A DNA stretch of 64,000 nucleotides from Aplectana chamaeleonis (taxonomy: Eukaryota; Nematoda; Chromadorea; Rhabditida; Cosmocercidae), in NCBI GenBank assembly GCA_029168955.1, contig JAPDOI010000135.1:1182501-1246500 (forward strand), written 5' to 3'. A program made the position numbers and the translations under genes. This document shows positions 23,110-34,746 of this stretch, in pieces. The notes under the pieces were generated by a model. That model was not told where the DNA came from, made no database searches, and worked only from the letters and a program-made list of their open reading frames with translations. The stretch's first letter is position 1, and every line of letters starts with the position of its first letter.

Positions 23110-23331
23110 CGATGGTGTCTCAGAGTACATGATCATGGAGTTTCAAGGAACAATCGATAGCAGCGGCCAGTCGTTGGAAAACGAAATATTAGGTGAGTTG
23201 AATCTGACTTCTAAACCTTACAATAGTTGGTAATACTCTACTCTCGGGATTTTGAAAGTCACTCAAAAAGAATCGAAACCCAAGGAAGGTGATGAATATG
23301 AGTCTGAGGTCCGCCTAGCGATTTTGCTAAG
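23110..23331 (+). pseudogene. CTF8: CTF8-like gene fragment, copy 1
   Basis: After an acceptor-like TAGATTTCAG the frame reads DGVSEYMIMEFQGTID and then ENEILGELNLTSKPY. This matches the conserved core of Ctf8 (CHTF8), a small subunit of the alternative clamp loader Ctf18-RFC used in sister-chromatid cohesion: EW.LMELQG.I and LLGDL in the human protein, from memory. The next conserved block, IVGNTLLSG, is present one base out of frame, and LKVTQKESKPKEGDEYESEV follows in yet another frame, with about ten residues missing between. I read this as a decayed or captured fragment. An unrecognised short intron could explain part of it. The possible end is GCTAAG|GTTAG at 23331. Confidence 0.6.
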
Positions 23332-23353
23332 GTTAGACACTTTTCATATGGGG

Positions 23354-23990
23354 ATTCCTGAAAGTTTAGGTTCCTGGCAAAAGTAAAGATTTGGCATGAC
23401 CATAGAAATATACTCAGTTAAAAAGGGAAGATAAAGAAAAATGAAAAAAGGTTTTGAAATATTCCTGAGAACGATTTGACGTAGAATATTTTGTTTTTCC
23501 GGGAAATGAAGTGAAATAGTTGAAAGTATGATTTGACAGTCGAGTTTGAACCAACTATTGATAAGAGTTGCGCAAAACGAGAGATCGCCTTGTCTGTGCT
23601 TATCCGTAGAACATATCGAAGCAAAATCACGCGTGTTGATTTTTCTTCACCTAATACGTGGAGACCGCCGCATTACAGCTCCCGAAAAAGTTTTGATGCT
23701 TCCCATTTCACGCGTGATTTCGCTTTGATATGTTCTACGGATAAGCACAGACAAGGCGATCTCTCGTTTTGCGCAACTCTTATCAATAGTTGGTTCAAAC
23801 TCGACTGTCAAATCATACTTTCAACTATTTCACTTCATTTCCCGAAAAAACAAAATATTCTACGTCAAATCGTTCTCAGGAATATTTCAGAACCTTTTTT
23901 CATTTTTCTTTATCTTCCCTTTTTAACTGAGTATATTTCTGTGGTCATGCCAAATCTCTACTTTTGCCAGGAACCTAAACTTTCAGGAAT
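23354..23990. mobile_element. 637-bp foldback element
   Basis: ATTCCTGAAAGTTTAGGTTC at the left matches inverted TTTCAGGAAT at the right, and the arms pair over about 300 bp each around 23672. It shares its ends with the foldback at 6850-7520. The open frames inside are strand-symmetric artefacts. It separates the two CTF8-like copies. Confidence 0.9.
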
Positions 23991-24079
23991 TTCATTTATT
24001 TTTCCGAAAGGTTTCCTTTCTAACATGATTTATGCCTGGTGGTGTTAGATGAAAGTAAACCCACTGATTTCCTGCCCTC

Positions 24080-24400
24080 CCCCCCCCTTCTATGACGTCC
24101 TGCGCACTCCAACTGATGGCCTGCTTACTTACTTTAACGTCCTGCACACGCCCACTGATGTCCTGCACACTTCCTCTGATGTCCTGTACACTTTCTATGA
24201 TGTCCTGCACACTCCCACTAATGTCCTGCGCACATTCTGTTACATCTTGCACGCTCCCACTGATGTCCTGCACACTTTCTACGGCGTTCTGCGCACACCC
24301 GTTTGGGTCCGGCACTTTCTACGGTGTCCAACGCACTCTCATTTGGGTCCCACACACTTTCTACGGCGTTCTGCATACACCCATTTGGGTCACAAGCACG
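24080..24400. repeat. 42-bp minisatellite, locus 2a
   Basis: Degenerate units, some shortened, with cores CCTGCGCACTCC.ACTGATG and CACTTTCTACGGCGT. Same family as 6413-6660 in opposite orientation. Confidence 0.8.
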
Positions 24401-24689
24401 CTCATGCAGATCATTTTTCCGCAGGGCTACCGTAACCTTCCTTCAATAATTTTCTGAGTGTCAGCTTGGATATGAGCACATCGTAATAGCCAACAAACGT
24501 GTTTGCACAATTTCGACCTCCTCAGCCACTTCGAAGAGAACGGTGTGTGAATGAATGCATACCGCTCCTCTGCCCTTTTATACCCCGCATGTTATGAGCG
24601 TGTGTTATCGTTCGTTATCATGTTTCGCTCAAGAATGGTTACGGTAGCCCTGTGGAAAAAAATGATCGGCATGGGCGTGCTTCTATTTG

Positions 24690-24901
24690 GGTCCCGCACA
24701 CTTTCTACGGCGTCTTGCGCACTTTCACTTTGTCACCGCACACTTTCTACGGCGTCCGGCGCACTCTCATTTGGGTCCCGCGCACTTTCTACGGCGTCCG
24801 GCGCACTCTCATTTGGGTCCCGCGCACTTTCTACGGCGTTCTGCGCACGCCCATTTGGGTCCCGCACACTTTCTACGGCGTCCGGCGCCCTCCCACTTGG
24901 G
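24690..24901. repeat. 42-bp minisatellite, locus 2b
   Basis: There are five well-kept 42-bp units (GGCGTCCGGCGCACTCTCAT, TTGGGTCCCGCGCACTTTCT). The array ends at 24901, exactly where CTF8-like copy 2 begins. Confidence 0.9.
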
Positions 24902-25062
24902 TCGTTGGAAAACGAAATATTAGGTGAGTTGAATCTGACTTCTAAACCATACAATAGTTGGTAATACTCTACTCTCGGGATTTTGAAAGTCACTCAAAAA
25001 GAATCGAAACCCAAGGAAGGTGATGAATATGAGTCTGAGGTCCGCCTAGCGATTTTGCTAAG
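24902..25062 (+). pseudogene. CTF8: CTF8-like gene fragment, copy 2
   Basis: It is virtually identical to 23171-23331; I see one substitution in about 180 bp, continuing to 25083. It begins in mid-exon (SLENEILGEL) directly after the minisatellite, so the N-terminal part is absent. It carries the same frame breaks as copy 1, so these predate the duplication. Confidence 0.65.
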
Positions 25063-25171
25063 GTTAGACACTTTTCATATGGGAATTTTGCTAAAATCAG
25101 GCCCTGTTTATAGTTCTCATCTTTGTCTTACTGAACGTGCCCACCGCATACTCAGTGCTAAATTATACTAA

Positions 25172-25308
25172 GGCCCCAGTTATACACCAGCGTTTCGCCG
25201 CCGCTGGCTTCCGCGGCATGTCTGCTATTGGTCAATTTCGAAATCTGACCAATCGCGGACGTCCCGCTAAAGCCAGCGGCAGCGAAACGCCGATGTATAA
25301 CTAGGGCC
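25172..25308. mobile_element. 137-bp Tourist-like MITE, TAA duplication
   Basis: Ends GGCCCCAGTTATAC and GTATAACTAGGGCC are inverted and flanked by TAA on both sides (25169-25171, 25309-25311). The body is GC-rich and palindromic (GCCGCTGGCTT). TAA duplication and GGC/GGG ends fit PIF/Harbinger MITEs. Confidence 0.85.
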
Positions 25309-25353
25309 TAAGGCGTCGTGCAGTGCAGTGGCAAGAAGCGCCACTCTCGCCGC

Positions 25354-26260
25354 TTAAACGCAGTGTTCACGATGACTCTCGTCCCCGAGTTTTTCACATA
25401 AAATATTGTGTTGCCCTCCAAGTGTTACCAAAACTACGTAGAAACGGCAAGAAACGCATTAAAACACCGTATTTCAGTGACATTATTCTATAACATGGAC
25501 TAGTTGTCCTGTTGGATTAACATGTTCATGGTGGTTGCCTCCGGGTTAAAAAATGGTTCAGTAGAGAATAGATTAATATTTTATGCTAAGCAGGATTAGT
25601 TAGGGCCATAAGGAAAGAACGGAGCAATAGCAAGTAGAGAATTGCAAAGGAAGAGTCCACAAAAGATTTCATAGTCACAACAAACACTTCCTGCGATACT
25701 TAAGAGGCGGGGTTATACCTAAGGATTTCGTGTATTTCTGGTGCGTTTTTCTCAATTTCTACATCATTTTAGTTCTACCCGGGGGCAACTCAATCGATTT
25801 TTGAGATTATTCGGTATATATTGATTGAGTGGCCCCCGGGTAGAACTAAAATGACGTAGAAATTGAGAAAAACGCGTCAGAAGGGCACAAAATTCTTCAC
25901 TATCATCCCGCCTCTTTACTCTCACAGGAGGTGTTTGTTGTGACAATGGAATCTTTTTTGGACCCTTCCTTTGCAATTCTCTGCTCTCTATTGCTCCATT
26001 CTTTCCTCAGGGATCTAACTAATCCTGCTTTGCATTGACTATTCTTCGATTTTCGATTGACCCAATTCTCCACAGGTGGCAACCACCATGAACATGTTCA
26101 TCCAACCGGACTAGTCCATGTTATAGAATAATGTCACTGAAATACGACGTTTTAATGCCTTTCTCGACGTTTCTTCGTAATTTTGGTAACACTTGGAGGC
26201 CAAAGCATTGTTTTATGTGGAAAACTCGGGAACGAAAATCATCGTGAACACTGCCTTTAA
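25354..26260. mobile_element. 907-bp foldback with AAGGCAGTG-type ends
   Basis: The left end CGCAGTGTTCACGATGA matches inverted TCATCGTGAACACTGCC at the right. Arms of about 430 bp pair up to the centre at GTTCTACCCGGGGGC near 25780 and its inverse near 25840. The ends belong to the large MITE family found throughout 29-62 kb. Confidence 0.85.
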
Positions 26261-26549
26261 GGTAGAGGAGTGATCAATCCTCGCCCAACCTCATGCAAGC
26301 CTGATATTCCTCCGGGGTCGGTAAATTGGCACCGGACTTGTCTGCGAGTGGAGGGACACTGACCCGATCATTGGCTGGCCCCGCAAGTCATTTTATCGGC
26401 CCAAAACACACTTATTCAAAAGCTTATTGCCTTCGTAGAGTCCAAAGAAGCAGCGCTCCCTCTGCTCATCGGCGGGTACGCAAACACGTCACCAACGCAT
26501 AATCTGCCCTACCGCGATCCAAAAAATCGGAATCCTGGAATACTTCTAC

Positions 26550-26955
26550 CCTGAAGACTGTACAAACTGCCGTCGAAGCACAAGGTGAAATAACAGCCGT
26601 ACACCTTGCCTGACAGTGGCGGAATCGGTAGATTATTTTTGTCCTTAGACTTTAGCTTGAGCGTGGCAGGAGTTTGGGCAAAAAAGTTCGCGTCCTTTGT
26701 AGCCCTGATGGTGGAATAGCATCCTTTCATACACATAAAGTATTTCAATCATGAGAATAACTTTTCCGCCGTTCAGGTCATCTTACATGGCGCAGCGACA
26801 ACTCAGAAGCTCTTCTTCTAATAGGTCATCATCTTCTTGAAGGCAAGGTCAGTTTTTATGTGGTGATCTCACTTATTCGTAGAGTGGGACTCACAGTCGC
26901 CTCGAAAGTGTTAGTCGGTTCAAAGTATTCTCTCGTCGTCTGGGTTTCCACGAGT
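26550..26955 (-). CDS. Possible pair of exons, unknown product
   Basis: Segment 26895-26955 is bounded by CCTATAG and a perfect GTGAGT donor and reads LVETQTTREYFEPTNTFEAT. Segment 26550-26723 reads ATKDANFFAQTPATLKLKSK and KVYGCYFTLCFDGSLYSLQ up to a CAGG|GTAGAAG donor. Both look like protein, but the phases do not join with the acceptors I can see. There may be another small exon between them, or these may be remnants. No family recognised. Confidence 0.3.
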
Positions 26956-26962
26956 CTATAGG

Positions 26963-27092
26963 CCCGATGAGAGTTCCGCCGCTGAAGGGCGCGACATCAT
27001 GCTATTGAGAGGAATCGATTGTGCAGCGTCGCATGACTGATACTCCTCCAGTAAATGCCGCCCCGCCTCTCAGCGGCGGAACTCTAATCAGG
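26963..27092. repeat. Short inverted repeat (MITE-like)
   Basis: GATGAGAGTTCCGCCGCTGA at the left is inverted at the right (TCAGCGGCGGAACTCTAATC), giving a 130-bp unit. No clear target duplication. Confidence 0.6.
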
Positions 27093-27637
27093 TCTTATGG
27101 CCGGCACGCAGTATCACTGTATGGTCGCAGTCTGCACCTCTATGTGCCTATGTCTTCGACAAAATACACCGAAGAGGCCAACTATCCTCCATCTCAACTC
27201 GATCAGAGAGCCGCACTGCACTCAGCCACAGTACGCGGAATCATTCGATCGATACATATCCTCTTTTCGTCCTCCCTCTGCCACTTTGACCCCTCACCAC
27301 CAGCGTCGCGACTACCTCTTTGAATGACACGGACCATATCCGTGTGGAAAATCCAAATCCCCATCACTCATCGCTCGTACGTGCGATGCCGTTTTTGATG
27401 TCTGCCGACCCTCTCGCCGTCTCTATCCTGCCATGCTATCCCACAGTTTCTACCCACGCGAAAGAACTGCGGTAATTCCGTTTTTTTTACGGCCGTAATA
27501 TAGATCTTGGGAGTCGAACTTTCGTATAGTACTCCGCTTCTCTCGAGGTTAGGCTCCGTCCATAGCAGACGACCAGCGTCAAGGCGTCGGAGCATCATGC
27601 GCTAGCGCTGAAACGCTGGCGCATGACGCTCGACGGC

Positions 27638-28610
27638 CGCTCAGACAATGGGGTGGACCGACCGCGGGCAAAAAATCGCGTTTCGTACCGACCGCGTGTC
27701 ACTATCGTACTGACCGCGGGCAAAAAATGCATTTCGTACCAAACGCGCGCATTTGCGAACTGACCGCGCAAACGAAATAGTGCACGCGGTCGATACGCCT
27801 GTGCTGCGTACCAGCCGCGCGCGGAATTCCATGGCGACGTACTGACCGCGCGCATTCATCTTTGCGCGCGGTCAGTACGGATTATGACTTTTCGCTGCGG
27901 TCAGTACGTGAGCACACGCAGTCAGTACGCAAGTGGTCGTGTTCGGTACGCAACTCTCCGCGTTCAGCACGCATGAAAACTGGTAGGTGAGGTCGTTCTT
28001 TCAGTTTACGCGGTCGGTACGCAATTTCTCGCGTTCAGTACGCAATTGCCCGCGTTCAGTACGCCAGCAAACTGCTCTTTGAGATTGGTTTGTCGGTCTG
28101 CGCGGTCGGTACGCAAGTGTTCTCGTTCAGTACGCAATCGTCGGCGTTCAGTACGCAATCAAACTGATCGGTGAGATCGATTTGTCAGTCTGTGCGGTCG
28201 GTACGCAAGTTTTCTCGTTCAGTACGCAATCGTCCGCGTTCAGTACGCAAACAAACTGATCGGTGAGATCGATTTGTCAGTCTGTGCGGTCGGTACGCAA
28301 GTGTTTGCGTTCAGTAAGCAATCGACCGCGTTCAGTACGTAAACAAACTGTTGGGTGAGGTCGGTTTGTCAGTCTGCGCGGTGGGAACGCAAGTGTTTGC
28401 GTTCAGTAAGCAATCGCCCGCATTCAGTACGCAAACAAACTGGTCGGTGAAATCAGTTTTTTAGTCTGTGCGGTTGGTACGCAAGTGTTCGCGTTCAGTA
28501 CGCAAGCAAATTACTCGTTGAGATCGGTTTGTCGGTCTGCGCGGTCGGAACGCACGTGTGCGGGATCAGTACGCAATCGCCCGCGTTCTGTGTGCAGGTG
28601 AACTCGTGAG
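27638..28610. repeat. GTACTGACCGCG satellite, locus 1 (with inversion)
   Basis: Units with the core CGTACTGACCGCG run in one orientation from 27650 to 27855 and then in the opposite orientation (CGCGGTCAGTACG) to about 28600. The second half also shows a longer period of about 120 bp marked by GTGAGATCGATTTGTCAGTC. The array starts with CTCAGACAATGGGGTGGACC, which recurs inverted at the end of the 35.4-36.3 kb array. A strong hairpin (CATGCGCTAGCG...CGCTGGCGCATG) lies just outside at about 27597-27630. Confidence 0.9.
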
Positions 28611-29161
28611 AGTAGTACATAAGCAAGTGCACGTGCTTAGTTAACAACGAAATCCCGAGCCTTTGCGCATATAGTCTACCGCTTCATCGGAGGCAGGGCC
28701 TTCCTTGAAAAGTTTTGACTTTTTTTGTTCTGGTGGAGAGTCAGATGGGTTGGTCTTCGTGACAACTGTGTCTTCAAAACTGAGAATCCGACGGGAACCA
28801 CTGATATGAGGCATTTTTTTTTTACTTTAATGGTTGCCAAATTCACAACTTTGTTCACACACTTCTGGCTTCATCTATCCCAAGCCTATAACTCGTTTTC
28901 TTCAAAACAATCAGTGCTCATGAAAAAGTCCTGTAACTCGAGGAAGGAAAAACTACATGCACGGGCATAGTGATCCTACTGATGGCCGGTTTTGAGTTTT
29001 TTCTGTGTTTTCTCCTAGGCTCTTACTGACTTTCGTCATAACGAGGGTCAAGCCTAGACATACGTGTATGTCGGACCCTAAAGGCAGTGTTCACGATAAA
29101 TTTCACTTCCGATATCTCCACGGCTTACGGAAGGTCTGGTGCCCTTTATAGCAAGGCATGC

Positions 29162-29654
29162 TTAAAGGCACTGATCGCGATAAAAATCGCTTTTCTGTTT
29201 CTCTGCCTATCTTGAAACCGGTCCCATTCTGATTCCAATGATGCTTTTGGAATTGTACAAGACCTTCTGGGAATGGAGTTATGGCCCTCAAAAATTGAGC
29301 TAGGGAAAATGGTGGACGAGTTGTCCGAGGCTTGTAATTTCCGTCTTTTGCAGAAAATGTATGCGAGCAGAGCTGAGTAAAATGAGAAGTTGAGAATGAA
29401 GGGTAGAACGGGGCTTTTGTTCGGAAACCCTAGCTCAACTCACGATTTCGAGTGTTCCTTTGTTCACGTCGAGGGGCGGGAAGAGGCGGGAGTTGCCCAA
29501 AGCGGCGGGGTTTGCCCACTTTTCTAAGCCATTTTGCGGCTCCTGGGTAGCTTTTCGTCCCGTTTCTTCAACGCTGTTCTGCTTATGAGAGCCACGGGAA
29601 GCGTTTGTCATGAAAAATTCGAGGATGAAGTTTATCGCAAACAGTGCCTTTAAA
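29162..29654. mobile_element. MITE, AAGGCAGTG family
   Basis: The left end TTAAAGGCACTGATCGCGAT and the inverted right end GCAAACAGTGCCTTTAA are both within TTTAA contexts. The body contains TTTCTCTGCCTATCTTGAAA and GTATGCGAGCAGAGCTGAGT, shared with 34257-34746, 43257-43754, 54666-55134 and 61832-62253. A solo end lies at 29083. Confidence 0.85.
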
Positions 29655-29805
29655 AAGGACACGAAAGACGAGTTTTTGAGCAAAAATAGGCCCCCCTTTG
29701 TTTTCGCTGATTTTTGAGCGTGGAGGAATTGACCGTTAGAAGTATGATGATACCTATCAGTGCAATGAAGCGATCTGCTCACTTACCAGCACTACCTTGA
29801 CTTGA

Positions 29806-31240
29806 TCATTCCTTTGATCTGAGTCTTCATTTGTTCATTCCGAGGGGGGGATCTGGGGCACCAGGCTTGTCTGGGGCACCAAAACGCTTGTTTGCAACCT
29901 TTTTTTGTCCGCTCCTGGCTTGTTTTCTACCGTTCTTTTGACACTGGGAGCAAGTCAACGAGGATGATCATCGTGGACGCTGCATTTAAGCATCCATTTT
30001 GATCACGAGCAACAAGCAGGAATTCAAAATTATCCTTCAAACATCCAGGATGTCTTATCGAATGTCAGCTAACTTGATGCTGTGATAAATCAACACTGCC
30101 CTTGAATAATGTTTGGGCGAGAAAACACAACAATGTATTCCTTCTGTAGTTGCGTGGTATTTATAGAGACCCTATCAGTTTTTGTAGCGCCATGTGTAGA
30201 GCAGGAAAGACTTCTCATACAGTTACAACTGAAATTCCTCCATACTTCATACAATCATAGCATATAATCGCGCGGTCGATTGAATATTATTAATGCCAGC
30301 TTTGAGTTATCTGTGCATCGCATGATTTTTGGGCTTTGAGAAAAAATCTACTTCGGATTTCCATATGCTTATATGCTACATATAGAGTGGATATTGACTA
30401 AGTGATTCAGGTAACGCAAAATTAACTATACTTGTGAATCGAGGTCGCGATCTGGCGTAACAGTGGTGTAAATTGCTCAGAGCTGGTACGATACAACATT
30501 CTGATGTGAAGCAAGAAACCTTACCAACCGGTTACGTCCAATGCGTAATGTGCAGGCAGGACCTGAGGTTATTTCGGTTCATGGTAGTCATCTAGTTCAT
30601 TTCAGTAGTGGGAAAACTCTCAGCTTACCGTTGAGCATGTGCATCGGCAACGTATAATTGATATTCTGATTATGCTGACAAGCTTAACACGTGGGAGGCT
30701 AAACTGCTCACAAGCACTCTTGATTTGAGGAGATGTTTGGATTTGCGCTGACCAGAATTGAACTCTCTACCGAGATCTTTGTCACCTAAAACCTCTATGA
30801 CCTTCTTGATCACCTCGTCATCGGGTACGCTAATGGCCACCTTATCGACTCTCCCCCCTCCCCCCGACTCCCCCGGCGTGCCCGGAAGGTTAATTTAAAA
30901 CTGCCAGTTTTATTTCAATCGCCGGAATTTTTCATTACATAATCTCTTCCTTCCTTCCCCTCTTTTTTCTGTCTCCTCCGTTCTACTTTCGCTTTCGACA
31001 ACTCTAACAACTTTTCTTTCTCCTCTTATTCATCTTTGTGTTGTTGTGATACTTTTTCTTGCTATATCTTTCTATTTATTTATTTATTTACTAATTTATT
31101 CTCTTTCTTTCCTCCTTTTTTTGTTTATTCTCTTTCTTTACTTCTTTTTTTGATATCTTTGTTTTACTGAAGATTCTCACTCTTTCTCTCAATCTCGATC
31201 GTCTTGCTGTCCTTAATACTACCATTTTTCATCATCTTAT
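29806..31240. other. No supported gene; AT- and T-rich tract
   Basis: Partial MITE-family remnants are seen near 29940-29995, and a pyrimidine-rich low-complexity tract with TTTATT repeats at about 30960-31240. No exon with both splice signals and protein-like composition was found. Confidence 0.5.
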
Positions 31241-32211
31241 TTTTTTTAGTCTAGTCGTGGTTTTAGGTGGTTTAGTAATGATATTCGACATTTGATATTT
31301 TCGAGTTTTTCAAAACATAATGAAAAATACTGTTTGCGAGAACTCGTGAAAAAATTTTCTTTGTAAAAGGAGCTTATCTTTCGTGGGAAGAAATCTGAAT
31401 ATGTTCTCAACAAAACAGACCCCAAAAAACCTCGTTTCAGCAGCTTCAACGGCTGACTTATTTCATTGAAAAAAGTTGTAGAATCTTAATCAACTAGTAC
31501 ATTCGATCTCACGAGGGTTTGGAGAATAAATCACACAAGTAGTCACCTCACAGTACCATGAATTGAATCCCGAATAGGGGAACTAGGAAGAAGGCAAAAA
31601 AAGGAAATGCAAGAACAGATATCGATGGTGGGAAAATACAAGGAATGCCATCACAAGCTGAGAAAATATTGTAAAATGCCTCTCAATACAAAAGTTTTCT
31701 GAGGCTTGACAGGGGGTGGTATGCACGCACATACGGCAAGTATAGATTGCTCCCATAAAAATGACGCGCATTAATGCTCAAAAAAACCGTCCTTGATTAA
31801 AAGACTCACGAGTTTCCATCATGAAGATCTATATTTGGCCAACACCGGAGCAGAAGTGAATGAAACGGATAAAACGTGCAAGCAAGGTAAAGCCATCTAA
31901 TGCGGCAGGCCTTGGACAGCCAAATATCGTTTTCCTTATGATCATTAACTTAATTTTGAGCTAAACACGCGATAGGCTAAAAACGGCTAGCTTAGCGACC
32001 AGTGACTGTCTGGATCAGCTTTCCAAAACCATGATTTCTCTTGTCTACCCTCATGTTAGCATTGAATCTTCTCGAAAGTATTGGGTTGATGCATAATTAT
32101 GAAACTTTTTTTTAAACACTTTCATTCAACAAAAACAAAAATAATATCTAATTAAAACATGTTTAAATCAACATTCGAGAGCATAGTCGCCTTGGCATTC
32201 GGCTGATTCTA

Positions 32212-33505
32212 CAGGGTGTTCCGAAATTATTGGCGTGCGAACTGGCTTTGATTTAAAAAAAATTGAAAAAAAATCAAATTCTTGCTATTTTGATTTTTTA
32301 GATTTCTTCGAGTCTCAGCTCTGTATTTCTCACCGCAGTTCTGTTGATATTGATTTCTAATTTAGTCTGATCGATGCGAATCCGAAGTTCGGCGCCATCA
32401 TCGCAACGCAAAATTAACACACACGACGAGACACATCGCCAATCAGCTCAGACTTACCCTGAATGCTAAAAGTCGTCTTCGTCAGCTTAGTCCGATCTCT
32501 GACTTAGCTTGTAAAAGCATTAAGATTAGTACTAGCATATCTAAGGTTGTCAAAGGGTGAGTGCCCGAGTCAACCGCAATTCGAGACTTCCGATGAAGTG
32601 GATAGCTAGAGAAAGGAATCTGTGGTTGGGATCCATCTTATAAGTTGTCAGGAAGGAGCTGAATCTCTGTTCAAACCATTTAGAGCAGATCCATCTGGTG
32701 TCCGCCGACAAGGAGCTGAATGGAGACCGAAAGTTCAGGAAGCTCATGCACCGTTGCACAGGAGTCACGCATTGCTTCATGGCGCAAATAGATGGAAGAA
32801 ATCATCAGTCTGAAGTTGATAAAGAAATGCGAAAACGACTGGATAGCAGCTAGAAGAACCAATGAGGTCTTACTGTGAGAAGATGTCACTGGTTGGACTG
32901 CTCATACGACTTCTGTGATAGCTTTGGAAAGCATCGCAAGCGAAAGTGGAACTCCGCCGTTTTTCGTGGTTTCTGACATGAAAATCAACAAGGACGTTAG
33001 CAGGACAACGAGTCTAGAGATCGTTTTGAACCGCTATATAACTTACCGATGCGGCAGCAGACTCTGCTGCCTCACACTAGGCCGTGGATAAGCACACAAA
33101 GTGAAAGCAATTAAAGAGTGCTGTCGAAGTGTGCTACCCTGAGTCAAACGCGAACGAAGAATTGCGGTCCTGCTTGTCGGACCGGCATCCACTAAACTTT
33201 GTAGTGTGATCCCTGATGAAGTCTGATATCTGCTATTCTTGACATGCAAAATTGGCCCACTGGAATCTGTTTTAAGGGAAGCCTTGGATGAAATGAATGA
33301 CGACTACCTCCTTGAATGCTGCGACGTCTTTCTAAGACTTCTTGGAGCCGATATTCGAACAGATGGCGGATATTTCCAGATCTAACCACTGTTCTGTGTT
33401 AACGCTAGTATAAATAAATGTATCCATTTCGATTATTCTCATAATCCAAGGTAGGGTTCGAGAAACACGTCAATATCTGCGCGCCAATAATTATGGAACA
33501 CCCTG
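32212..33505 (+). mobile_element. Tc1-like element nested in the mariner
   Basis: Inverted ends CAGGGTGTTCCGAAATTATT and AATAATTATGGAACACCCTG are flanked by TA at 32210-32211 and 33506-33507. The length of 1294 bp is near that of an intact Tc1/mariner element. The coding region is badly decayed, but near 33265-33395 the plus strand reads ALDEMNDDYLLECCDVFLR and then DIRTDGGYF, like the C-terminus of nematode Tc1-type transposases. Confidence 0.85.
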
Positions 33506-33510
33506 TACGT

Positions 33511-34160
33511 GCGAGGAAGTCACGATTCCTGGATGCAATCAACGCTTTGACATCAGCCACCAAGTCATCGAAGTCGTCGTAGACTTTGTTTGTGCTTTTG
33601 TCGATGTGTACGGCGGATCTGGGAGCAGATCGTATACCTTATTGGCGATGGATTCGACCACACGGCGCCCAACTTGTGGACGGGCGTTGGAGTGGTGTTT
33701 GTTGGTTTCGCTGCAGCAAATCGGTGGAAATTCGAAAGCGTTCAGCTCTGTTGTTGTCGGAGAGCTCGTGTGGCGCCCATCAAGCCGATTTCCATACTTT
33801 TCCAAGATTCTTCAGGCGTAAAACGATCGTTGATCGATTGATATTAAAGTCTTCAGCCAGCGTTCGCGTTGCCAGGCTTTCGTCCTATTCCACGGCTGTC
33901 TGAAGTGCTTGATCATCGAAATCCGATGGCCGACCTCTTCATTCTTTATCGTCCAAATTAGTGTCACCTGATTTAAAGCGAATAAACCACTTCCGTACTG
34001 CGCTATCAGTAATTGTTCTTTCCCCAAAAAGTTCGTTGAGATCGCGAAATGGCTGGGCTGCGGTGCATCCTTTCTCGTAATGGTAGAGCATAATATGGCG
34101 AACATGAGTGTTGTTTTCGAGACGCATTTTTTTCAACTGAATATTGAGGATTATTTTCAT
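33511..34160 (-). pseudogene. Mariner transposase remnant
   Basis: Reading down from 34160 the frame gives NNTHVRHIMLYHYEKGCTAA and KWFIRFKSGDTNL, the N-terminal helix-turn-helix domain of mariner transposases. Frameshifts follow. Around 33600 a shifted frame shows DLLPDPPY, and at 33511-33565 DDLVADVKALIASRNRDFL precedes the Tc1-like insertion. The middle of the protein with the catalytic residues is largely missing. Confidence 0.88.
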
Positions 34161-34256
34161 ATAAATACTGAGGACGAAACGCCAGATTTCACTGAAGAAA
34201 AACGCTTTATTAAAACCGTTCCAAAATTATGCATCAACGCAATAGATTTTATTGGT

Positions 34257-34746
34257 TAAAGGCAGTGTTCACGATAAAAATCGTTTTTCTGTTTTTCCGC
34301 CTATCTTGAAAACGGCCCCATGCTGATTCCAATGATGTCTCTGAAATCGTAAAAGACCTGGAAACGGAGTTATGGTCCCTCGAAAATTGAGCTAAGGAAA
34401 CATGGTGGACGAGTTGTCCGAGGCTTGTAACTAGCGTCTCCTGCAGCCGATGTATGCGAGCTGACCTGAGTAAAGAGAGAAGTTTAGAATGAAGAGAAGA
34501 ACGGGGCTAACGATTGGAAATCATCGCTCAACTCACGATCTCGAGCATTCATTTGTTCACGTCGGTGGGCGTGTACTGCGCTTTTGAGGTTTGCCTTGCG
34601 CTCGAATTGGCAACTTCGGGCTCTTTTGGAGCTTTTCCTAGCTCGTTTTTATGTGTTCTTTCGACGTCAACGTTACAGTGTGCCCCTCCACTACCTATTC
34701 CTGGTGTAAACTGAAACACAGTTTTTATCGTGAACACTGCCTTTAA
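34257..34746. mobile_element. MITE, AAGGCAGTG family (well preserved)
   Basis: AAAGGCAGTGTTCACGATAA at the left and its inverse TTATCGTGAACACTGCCTTT at the right form the clearest terminal repeat of the family. It immediately abuts the next foldback (34747-35185). Confidence 0.92.

Larger units (their letters stand above)
32081..34242 (-). mobile_element. Mariner element carrying a Tc1-like insertion
   Basis: Ends TTGGGTTGATGCATAATTAT and the inverse of TTGCGTTGATGCATAATTTT are flanked by TA (32079-32080 and 34243-34244). Without the nested element (32212-33505 plus its TA) the mariner is about 866 bp, so it is internally deleted relative to a full 1.3 kb element. Confidence 0.9.

Noticed and set aside
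24049..24964. Frames of 78-137 codons with 14-residue repeats (HFLRRPAHSHLGPA)
   Set aside because: They arise from the 42-bp minisatellite, whose period is a multiple of three; the same happens at 6235-6671.
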